Assembly: GCA_934373635.1 (NCBI GenBank)
Contig: CAKROZ010000001.1
Span: 271,174-335,173 of the forward strand
Length of the DNA: 64,000 nt
Direction of reading: 5' to 3'
Origin: an uncultured Eubacteriales bacterium
Lineage (GTDB): Bacteria > Bacillota > Clostridia > Oscillospirales > CAG-272
The notes below the pieces were generated by a model that saw only the letters and a program-made list of their open reading frames with translations, ran no database searches and was not told the origin of the DNA. This document shows positions 6,932 to 13,534 of the stretch, in pieces. The first letter of the stretch is position 1. Every line of letters starts with the position of its first letter. Position numbers and translations under genes: made by a program.

Positions 6932-9070
6932 ATGGGGCTGACAAGAAAATCGGTTGGACGGGGCGCGGTGGACGACGCACCGCGGAAGGGAAGGGACGGC
7001 GTGCCGACCGTCGCACTGGCGGGCAACCCGAATGTGGGGAAGAGCACGGTGTTCAACGCCCTGACGGGGATGCATCAACACACGGGGAACTGGCCCGGGA
7101 AGACCGTCGCCTCCGCGATGGGATATACGACCTCCCCGAAGGGAAACACGTATGCTCTCGTGGATATCCCCGGGACCTATTCGCTTCTTGCCCATTCGGC
7201 GGAGGAAGAGGTCGCGCGGAATTTCCTTTGCTTCGGCGGCGCCGATATGACGGTGGTCGTCTGCGATGCTACCTGCCTTGAGCGGAACCTGAACCTCGTC
7301 CTCCAGACCCTTGAGGTGACCGAGCGCACCGTCGTGTGCGTCAATCTCCTTGACGAGGCGGGGAGGCGCGGCGTGCACGTCGACCTTCCCGCCCTGTCGC
7401 GTATTCTCGGCGTCCCCGTGGTCGGCACGACAGCGAGAAAGAAATCGACCCTCCGTTCGCTCTGCGCCACCCTCGATGCCGTCGGGAAAACGCCCTCTCT
7501 CTGCCACCCGACAACGATACGATATCCCGATGAGATCGAACACGCCGTCGCACGCGTCACATCCGTTTTATCCGAAAAACATATCGAAAATGTAAACATA
7601 CATTGGCTTTCCATGCGACTCTTGGAGGGTGACGAACCCTTGATCCGCGAGGCAGAGACCTTTCTCAGACGGGATCTTTTATCGGATGAGGATGTTTCGT
7701 CCGCTGTCACGGAGGCACAGGAGATGCTACTTATGGCGGGCATCGATACCGATATGTACCGCGACATGATCGTCGGTACGCTCGTCGGGCGCGCGGGGGA
7801 GATTGCCGCCGCCTGCGTCGGGGCGGCGAAGCGCCACGCCGCGGGAAGGGACGAGAGGCTTGATCGTCTCCTGACGGGGAAATGGACCGCCTATCCCCTG
7901 ATGCTCCTGTTCCTCGGCTTCGTGTTCTTCCTCACCGTCTACGCCGCGAACCTGCCGTCCGCCCTTCTGTCCTCTGGGCTCTTTTATATGGAAGATCGCC
8001 TGACCGATCTTTTCGTACTTCTCGGCGCACCCGCGTGGCTTCACGGGCTTCTCGTGCTCGGCGTGTATCGCACGCTCGCGTGGGTCGTTTCGGTCATGCT
8101 CCCACCGATGGCGATCTTTTTCCCTCTGTTTACCCTTCTTGAGGACGCGGGCTACCTCCCGCGCATTGCCTACAACCTCGACCGCCCCTTTCGCGCCTGC
8201 CGCGCCTGCGGGAAGCAGGCGCTGACCATGTGCATGGGCTTCGGCTGTAATGCCGCGGGCGTTGTCGGCTGTCGCATTATGGATTCGGGCAGGGAGCGCA
8301 CGCTCGCCATCCTGACGAACAGCCTCGTGCCCTGCAACGGACGTTTTCCCATGATGATCACCCTCCTGTCCCTCTTTTTCGTCGGGACGCTCGGCGGGGT
8401 GGGAACAACGCTTTCCGTGGCGCTGCTTCTGACCGCACTGATCCTTCTGTCCGTGCTCGCCACCTTCGGGCTGACGTGGCTTCTTTCCCGCACGCTTCTG
8501 CGCGGGGAGCCGTCCTCCTTCACCTTGGAGCTTCCCCCGTATCGGAAGCCCGAGATCGGGCGCGTTCTGGTGCGCTCCCTCTTTGACCGCACGTTCTTCG
8601 TGCTCGGACGCGCGGCGGCGGTCGCCGCTCCCGCGGGCGCCGTGATCTGGCTCCTTTCCAATCTCACGGTAGGGGAGCAGAGCCTTCTTTCGTATGCCGC
8701 GACATTCCTCGATCCCGTCGGCAGATTCTTCGGCATGGACGGCGTGATCCTGATCGCCTTTTTCCTCGGCTTTCCCGCGAACGAGATCGTCATCCCCGTA
8801 ATGCTCATGGCGTATACCGCGACGGGGAACCTCGCCGAGGTCGGCACCGTTGCCGAGATCCGCGAGATCTTCGTGAATGCGGGCTGGACGCCCCTCACGG
8901 TGATCACGACCACACTCTTCGCCCTCTTCCACTTCCCGTGCTCCACGACCCTCCTAACCGTAAAGCGCGAGACGGGAAGCCTGCGCTATACCCTCCTTGC
9001 CTTCGTCCTCCCCCTCCTCTTGGGGCTCGTCTTGTGCTTCCTCGTTACGACGGTGTACAGAATGTTTTAA
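6932..9070 (+). CDS. feoB: Ferrous iron transporter FeoB
   Basis: This 712-residue protein is the GTP-dependent Fe(II) permease. A 25-residue basic extension precedes the G domain: P-loop GNPNVGKST at 31-39, DIPGTYSL (G3), NLLDE (G4) and TARKK (G5). A helical spacer follows to about residue 300, then a membrane part with two gate repeats. The first gate carries the conserved cysteine in MGFGCNAAG; the partner LVPCNGRFP stands where many FeoB have SCSARLP. Complete and in frame, with GAGGAG before ATG 6932. It pairs with feoA as a two-gene unit; its stop touches a MITE-like element. Confidence 0.96.
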   Translation: MGLTRKSVGRGAVDDAPRKGRDGVPTVALAGNPNVGKSTVFNALTGMHQHTGNWPGKTVASAMGYTTSPKGNTYALVDIPGTYSLLAHSAEEEVARNFLCFGGADMTVVVCDATCLERNLNLVLQTLEVTERTVVCVNLLDEAGRRGVHVDLPALSRILGVPVVGTTARKKSTLRSLCATLDAVGKTPSLCHPTTIRYPDEIEHAVARVTSVLSEKHIENVNIHWLSMRLLEGDEPLIREAETFLRRDLLSDEDVSSAVTEAQEMLLMAGIDTDMYRDMIVGTLVGRAGEIAAACVGAAKRHAAGRDERLDRLLTGKWTAYPLMLLFLGFVFFLTVYAANLPSALLSSGLFYMEDRLTDLFVLLGAPAWLHGLLVLGVYRTLAWVVSVMLPPMAIFFPLFTLLEDAGYLPRIAYNLDRPFRACRACGKQALTMCMGFGCNAAGVVGCRIMDSGRERTLAILTNSLVPCNGRFPMMITLLSLFFVGTLGGVGTTLSVALLLTALILLSVLATFGLTWLLSRTLLRGEPSSFTLELPPYRKPEIGRVLVRSLFDRTFFVLGRAAAVAAPAGAVIWLLSNLTVGEQSLLSYAATFLDPVGRFFGMDGVILIAFFLGFPANEIVIPVMLMAYTATGNLAEVGTVAEIREIFVNAGWTPLTVITTTLFALFHFPCSTTLLTVKRETGSLRYTLLAFVLPLLLGLVLCFLVTTVYRMF

Positions 9071-9248
9071 TTAAGAATTATGAATTATGAATTATGAATG
9101 AAATGAGAGCCTTGCGTGTTTTTGAAAAAGCTAGCGTTTGCGATCCTCGTTCTGCCCCTCCGAAAGGAGTGAAAAGGCAATCAAAACGTAAGCTCCATTC
9201 AAAACGACGCAAGGCTCAAGTCAATTCTTAATTCATAATTCATAATTT
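9071..9248. mobile_element. MITE-like inverted-repeat element
   Basis: The ends are imperfect inverted repeats of about 47 bp. The left arm begins with AATTATGAATTATGAATTAT words and ends with GAGCCTTGCGT (9107-9117); the right arm begins with ACGCAAGGCTC (9207-9217) and ends in AATTCATAATTCATAATT. The 90-bp centre has no ORF. It starts directly after the feoB stop codon. The folded transcript could also end feoAB transcription. No transposase is near, so movement would need one in trans. Confidence 0.75.
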
Positions 9249-9257
9249 TCAAACCTC

Positions 9258-9293
9258 TTGCTTCTTATAGAAAAATGTGATATCATATAAGAA
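9258..9293 (+). promoter_or_regulatory. Promoter and inverted repeat of the LysR gene
   Basis: TTGCTT (9258-9263) and TATCAT (9281-9286) have 17-bp spacing. A perfect inverted repeat TTCTTATA (9262-9269) / TATAAGAA (9286-9293) covers the promoter. LysR proteins often repress their own gene from such a site, so autoregulation is likely but inferred. Confidence 0.55.
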
Positions 9294-9320
9294 ACCATCA
9301 CTTTTTCCTATGAGGTGTCT

Positions 9321-10262
9321 ATGACTCTGCAACAACTCAAATACGCGATCACCATTGCCGAGACCGGCTCCTTCAGCCGCGCGGCGACAAAACTCTATGT
9401 CTCTCAGCCCTCCCTGACGGGCGCCGTCCGCGACCTCGAGCGGGAGATCGGCATCATGGTCTTCCACCGCACGGGGCGAGGCGTCACTCTAACGGCGGAA
9501 GGGGCGGACTTCCTCGCCTACGCGAGGGGGGTATATCAACCCTACCGCGAGCTGCTCGAGCATTACGGAAAGACCGCGAGCCATAAGAAAAAATTCAGCG
9601 TCTCCACGCAGCATTTTTCCTTTGCCGTCAAAGCCTTCGTCGAGACGGTCAAAAACGCCGATACCGAGGAGTACGAGTTTGCCATCCGCGAGACCCGCAC
9701 CCGCTCGGTGATCGACGACGTGGCGAAATTACATAGCGAGATCGGCATTTTACAGCTCTCCGACTTCAACCGTCAGGTGATCGGAAAGCTTTTGCGCTCG
9801 GCAAATCTCGAGTTTCACTCCCTCCTTCGGTGTGAGGCGTGCGTCTATCTTTGGCGCGGACACCCCCTCGCGAAGGAGAAGGAGATCACCTTCAATATGC
9901 TCACCGAGTATACCTGTATCTCCTACGACCAAGGGGAGGACAGCTCCTTTTATTTTGCGGAAGAGATCCTCTCCACCAACGAGTATTCCCGCACCATCAA
10001 GGTCTGCGACCGTGCCACCGTCCTGAATCTGATGGTCGGCCTCGGCGGATATACCCTTTGTCCCGGGATCATCTGTGAGGAGCTGAACGGCTCGGATTAT
10101 ATCGCAGTCCCCTTCCGCGCGGACGACGAGAACCCCACGGGCAGTATGGAGATCGGCTACATTCAGAGGAAGAACAGCATCCCCTCGGGCATGGCGTCTC
10201 TCTATGTCGAAGAGATCGGGAAGTATCTCTCCCGCTACGACAGCTACGGTCGCGAGATATAA
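9321..10262 (+). CDS. LysR-family transcriptional regulator
   Basis: This 313-residue protein has the LysR winged helix-turn-helix at the N-terminus (LQQLKYAITIAETGSFSRAA, then KLYVSQPSLTGAVRDLE) and a two-lobed effector-binding domain from about residue 90. ATG 9321 follows GAGGTG with a good gap; a GTG two codons earlier would leave almost none. It lies 95 bases upstream of metQ in the same direction, and a 14-bp palindrome stands before the metQ promoter. It is therefore the best candidate regulator of the methionine-type ABC importer, perhaps with a sulphur metabolite or methionine as effector. That role is inference from position. Confidence 0.88.
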   Translation: MTLQQLKYAITIAETGSFSRAATKLYVSQPSLTGAVRDLEREIGIMVFHRTGRGVTLTAEGADFLAYARGVYQPYRELLEHYGKTASHKKKFSVSTQHFSFAVKAFVETVKNADTEEYEFAIRETRTRSVIDDVAKLHSEIGILQLSDFNRQVIGKLLRSANLEFHSLLRCEACVYLWRGHPLAKEKEITFNMLTEYTCISYDQGEDSSFYFAEEILSTNEYSRTIKVCDRATVLNLMVGLGGYTLCPGIICEELNGSDYIAVPFRADDENPTGSMEIGYIQRKNSIPSGMASLYVEEIGKYLSRYDSYGREI

Positions 10263-10270
10263 GGAAAACC

Positions 10271-10325
10271 TATATCACGATATATGAAAACGGTATTTGA
10301 CAAATATCCGATGTGGGTGTATAAT
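10271..10325 (+). promoter_or_regulatory. Consensus promoter and palindromic operator of metQNI
   Basis: TTGACA (10297-10302) and TATAAT (10320-10325) with a 17-bp spacer are a perfect vegetative promoter. Just upstream the palindrome TATATC-AC-GATATA (10271-10284) fits a LysR-type half-site pair. The predicted leader is only about 25 nt, too short for a SAM riboswitch or T-box. Confidence 0.75.
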
Positions 10326-10357
10326 AGCCTCATCTTTGAGATTTTGAGGTAACTACG

Positions 10358-11215
10358 ATGAAAAAACTGCTTTCCTTCCTTCTTGCCGCCCTGCTTCTTG
10401 TCGGCACCGTCCTGACGCTCGCCTCCTGCGGTGAGAAAAGGATCCGTATCGCCGTCCCGAACGACGCGACCAACGAGGCGCGCGCCCTCCTGCTTTTAGA
10501 GGCGCAGGGACTGATCCGCCTGGATCCCGACGCGGGACTCCTTGCCACCACCCGCGATATTATCGACAATCCCTATAACATCGAATTTGTGGAGATGGAG
10601 GCGGCACAGCTGCCCCGTACCCTCGTCGATGTCGATTATGCCGTCATCAATTCGAACTACGCGATCCCCGCGGGGCTGAATCCCACGAAGGACGCGCTCG
10701 GTATCGAGAATTCCTATTCCGCCTATTCCAACATTCTTGCCGTCAAGGCAGGGAATGAAAACAGCGCGAAAACGCGCGCTCTCGTCGCCGCCCTCTCCTC
10801 CGAGCGGGTGAAGACCTATATCGGGGAGCACTATGCGGGCGCCGTGATCGGCGTCGTCGGGAATACGGGGGACGGCTATGACGCGACTCTCGATTACGCG
10901 GCACTTTCGGGCACGACGATCACCGTCGCCGCCTCTCCCACACCGCACGCCGAGATCCTCGCTGTCGCCGCCGAGATCCTGGGAGAAAAGAACATCACGC
11001 TCGACATACGCGAGTTTACCGACTATGTTCAGCCGAATCACGTCGTCGAGAGCGGAGAGATCGACGCGAACTATTTCCAACATCTTCCCTATCTCGAAAA
11101 CTTCAACAGTGAGAACGGAACACACATCGTCTCGGTGCTTGCCGTTCATGTGGAGCCCATGGGAATTTATTCGAAAAAGTACACAAAACTTGACAATATT
11201 AAGGAATCGAAGTAA
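10358..11215 (+). CDS. metQ: Methionine-type ABC lipoprotein (MetQ/NlpA), circularly permuted
   Basis: This 285-residue lipoprotein should bind methionine (or a related amino acid) outside the cell and pass it to MetNI. A signal peptide ends with lipobox LASC (Cys24). The mature part holds all MetQ signatures but in swapped order. Residues 29-165 match what is normally the C-terminal half (AVPNDATNEARALLLL, EMEAAQLPRTL, NPTKDAL). Residues 186-285 match the normal N-terminal half (ITVAASPTPHAEIL, FTDYVQPN, DANYFQHLPYLENFN, HVEPMGIYSKKYTKLD). A new linker of about 20 residues (166-185) joins the old C and N ends. The frame is intact, length is normal, and metN and metI follow, so it is probably functional. 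The family is certain; substrate is inferred from family. Confidence 0.92.
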   Translation: MKKLLSFLLAALLLVGTVLTLASCGEKRIRIAVPNDATNEARALLLLEAQGLIRLDPDAGLLATTRDIIDNPYNIEFVEMEAAQLPRTLVDVDYAVINSNYAIPAGLNPTKDALGIENSYSAYSNILAVKAGNENSAKTRALVAALSSERVKTYIGEHYAGAVIGVVGNTGDGYDATLDYAALSGTTITVAASPTPHAEILAVAAEILGEKNITLDIREFTDYVQPNHVVESGEIDANYFQHLPYLENFNSENGTHIVSVLAVHVEPMGIYSKKYTKLDNIKESK

Positions 11216-11251
11216 AATTTTGACCCAATCGAAGGATCGGAGAACATCCGC

Positions 11252-12274
11252 GTGATAGAATTACAACACGTATCCAAAACCTTTCCGACGGCGGACGGAC
11301 ACGTCGATGCCCTGCGGGACATCAACCTGACGATCCGTGACGGAGACATTTACGGCATCATCGGCATGAGCGGCGCGGGGAAGAGCACGCTCGTCCGCAC
11401 GATCAATATGCTCGAGCGTCCCACCGAGGGCACCGTCCGGATCGACGGCGTGGATATGGGGAGCCTTTCGCCCGCCGACCTTCGCGCGGCGAGACGGGGC
11501 ATCACCATGATCTTTCAGCATTTCAATCTTCTCATGCAGAGGAATTGTCTTGCGAACGTCGCTTTCCCCCTCGAGCTTGCCCGTGTACCGAAGGCGGAAG
11601 CCACGGCGAAGGCGAGAGAGCTTCTCTCCCTCGTCGGACTTCCCGATAAGGAAAACGCCTATCCCGCCGAGCTTTCGGGCGGGCAGAAGCAGAGGGTCGC
11701 CATCGCCCGCGCCCTTGCCACCAATCCGAAAATTCTGCTCTGTGACGAGGCGACGAGCGCCCTCGACCCGAACACGACGCGCTCTATCCTTTCCCTCGTG
11801 CGGGACATCAACCGCAAGCTCGGAATCACCGTGATCGTTATCACCCACCAGATGAGCGTCGTGCAGGAGATCTGCAATCACGTGGCGATCCTCGACGGCG
11901 GCGTCGTCGCGGAGGAGGGAACGGTCGGGGATGTCTTCACGTCGCCGCGATCGGAGGCGGCGCGCCGCCTCGTCTTCCCGAACGGCGCGGACGAGCTCGT
12001 CTCGGGAACCGAAAAGGAAAAGCGCATCCGCGTCCGCTTCTGCGGGGCGGAGGCGACGGGCTCTCCCCTAATCGCCACGATGGCGATCGAGCGGGGCGTC
12101 AGAGCCAATATTCTTGCCGCCTCGACGCGACTTCTCGACGGGAAGATCTACGGGACCATGTTGCTCGGCATTTCGCGGGAAGGGCAGGAATTTGCCGACG
12201 CGGTGGACTATCTGTCGCATACCGACGGCGTTGTGTATGAAGTGCTTTCGGAGGAGGACGCAAAACATGAATGA
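11252..12274 (+). CDS. metN: Methionine ABC transporter ATP-binding protein MetN
   Basis: The 340 residues form a MetN subunit: ATPase domain with Walker A GMSGAGKST, Q-loop FQHFNLL, signature LSGGQKQR, Walker B ILLCDEATSALD and H-loop VITHQM, then a C-terminal NIL/ACT regulatory domain (about 265-340) that in MetN binds methionine and shuts transport when the cell is replete. The start is GTG 11252 with a CGGAG site. It overlaps metI by 8 bases, so the two are translationally coupled. Together with the permuted MetQ it makes a full importer. Confidence 0.95.
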   Translation: MIELQHVSKTFPTADGHVDALRDINLTIRDGDIYGIIGMSGAGKSTLVRTINMLERPTEGTVRIDGVDMGSLSPADLRAARRGITMIFQHFNLLMQRNCLANVAFPLELARVPKAEATAKARELLSLVGLPDKENAYPAELSGGQKQRVAIARALATNPKILLCDEATSALDPNTTRSILSLVRDINRKLGITVIVITHQMSVVQEICNHVAILDGGVVAEEGTVGDVFTSPRSEAARRLVFPNGADELVSGTEKEKRIRVRFCGAEATGSPLIATMAIERGVRANILAASTRLLDGKIYGTMLLGISREGQEFADAVDYLSHTDGVVYEVLSEEDAKHE

Positions 12275-12980
12275 AAAGCTATTTTCCCCCGAAGCGTGGG
12301 AGACCGCGTGGCGCGTGATCCAAACGGAATTTCCGTCCGCCATTCTCGAGACGCTTCTCATGACCCTTCTCTCGACCGCGATCGCGGTGCTCGTCGGTTT
12401 ACCCCTCGGCATTCTGCTTGTCGCGGGGGATAAAAACGGCGTGCTTCCCCTGCCCGCGTGGCTCTACCGTCTTCTGAACGGCATCATTGACCTTTTGCGC
12501 TCGGTTCCGTTTCTGATTCTCATGATTATGGTCTTCCCGCTCTCTCGTCTGCTCGTCGGTACGACGGTCGGTACGACGGCGACCATCGTCCCCCTCGCGG
12601 TCGCGGCGTTTCCCTTTGTCGCGCGCCTCGTGGAAGGGAGCCTTCGCGAGCTCGACCCCAACCTCATTGAGGCGGCGGAAAGTATGGGTGCGACCCCGAT
12701 GCAGATCATCGGAAAGGTCATGATCCCCGAATCTCTGCCTTCCCTCATTTCGAATTTCACCATTGCCGTCACCACCGTTCTCGGCTATTCCGCGATGAGC
12801 GGCATCATCGGCGGCGGCGGACTCGGCAGTATCGCCATCAATTACGGCTATTATCGGTATAAGTATCTCACCATGCTGCTTGCCGTCATTGTCCTTGTCG
12901 TCATTGTCGGCGTGCTCCAATTCTGCGGCACCCGCCTTGCAAAGCACCTTGACCGCCGCCTGAAAAACAAGAAGTCATAA
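12267..12980 (+). CDS. metI: Methionine ABC transporter permease MetI
   Basis: The 237-residue permease has five or six membrane segments and the family's EAA loop (EAAESMGATPMQIIGKVMIPE), which docks to MetN. Other markers are DLLRSVPFLILMI and SAMSGIIGGGGLG near the end. ATG 12267 lies within the last codons of metN behind GGAGGA, which sets the start; the open frame continues upstream without a better site. No clear terminator follows; 12981-13062 holds only weak inverted repeats. Confidence 0.94.
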   Translation: MNEKLFSPEAWETAWRVIQTEFPSAILETLLMTLLSTAIAVLVGLPLGILLVAGDKNGVLPLPAWLYRLLNGIIDLLRSVPFLILMIMVFPLSRLLVGTTVGTTATIVPLAVAAFPFVARLVEGSLRELDPNLIEAAESMGATPMQIIGKVMIPESLPSLISNFTIAVTTVLGYSAMSGIIGGGGLGSIAINYGYYRYKYLTMLLAVIVLVVIVGVLQFCGTRLAKHLDRRLKNKKS

Positions 12981-13062
12981 ACCGGTGTCGCAGAGCCGCT
13001 GCGCGCGTCGGACGAGACCCAAACTGTCGAATTGTCCCAATTGTAAAAAAATTTGTAAGCCC

Positions 13063-13091
13063 TTGCATTTTTTCTCTTTGAGTGGTATACT
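13063..13091 (+). promoter_or_regulatory. SigA-type promoter of the 76-aa protein gene
   Basis: TTGCAT (13063-13068) and TATACT (13086-13091) have 17-bp spacing. The start site would lie about 60 nt before the start codon at 13158. Confidence 0.75.
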
Positions 13092-13157
13092 ATGGATAGA
13101 AAACAAACTGCCGGTACCGCCACGCGGAAACGGCAAAAAGAAAAAGGAGAAATTCCC

Positions 13158-13388
13158 ATGAAAAAGATGATCTGCAAAAAGCTCTATGACACCGATACGT
13201 CGGAGGTCGTCAAGAAGGTGACAAGCGGCGCGTTCGGAGATGCCGAAGGCTACGAAGAGACGCTGTACCGCACCGAGGACGGCGCGTACTTCCTCTATAC
13301 CAACGGCGGCGAGAGCTCGAAATATCCGAAAGAGGATATCAAGAGAATGTCAAAAGCCACCGCGGAAAAGTGGGCTTCGGAAAACTGA
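13158..13388 (+). CDS. Small uncharacterised soluble protein (76 aa)
   Basis: The product begins MKKMICKKLYDTDTSEVVKK and contains the stretch YEETLYRTEDGAYFLYTNGG, a pattern I know from small hypothetical proteins of Clostridia whose function is unknown. It has no signal peptide, membrane segment or cysteine pair. It is monocistronic: its own promoter, a strong AAAGGAG before ATG 13158, and a perfect terminator after it. Strong signals around so small a gene point to real, possibly high, expression. The repeated aromatic and glycine pattern hints at a small beta-rich fold; that is only a guess. Confidence 0.8.
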   Translation: MKKMICKKLYDTDTSEVVKKVTSGAFGDAEGYEETLYRTEDGAYFLYTNGGESSKYPKEDIKRMSKATAEKWASEN

Positions 13389-13396
13389 ATCCGAAA

Positions 13397-13435
13397 GAAA
13401 CGGGATGCCGCACGCAGGGCATCCCGTTTCTTTTT
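13397..13435 (+). terminator. Rho-independent terminator
   Basis: GAAACGGGATGCC (13397-13409) pairs perfectly with GGCATCCCGTTTC (13418-13430) around an 8-base loop and is followed by five T. It ends the 76-aa gene. Confidence 0.95.
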
Positions 13436-13478
13436 CATCACGGAATCGTGCATGGTTGTCATCATATATGGTATCGCA

Positions 13479-13518
13479 CAAAAAAACGCTCACCCGAAGC
13501 TCGGATGAGCGTTTTTTA
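13479..13518 (-). terminator. Bidirectional terminator after the surface-protein operon
   Basis: AACGCTCACCCGA pairs with TCGGATGAGCGTT (13485-13513) and there are T runs on both strands. On the minus strand it lies 22 bases after the stop of the leucine-rich lipoprotein gene; on the plus strand it backs up the terminator at 13397. Confidence 0.88.
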
Positions 13519-13534
13519 TAAGAGGTTTTAGAAG

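Noticed and set aside
10326..10357. SAM riboswitch or T-box before metQ
   Set aside because: The predicted leader is about 25 nt long, too short for either.
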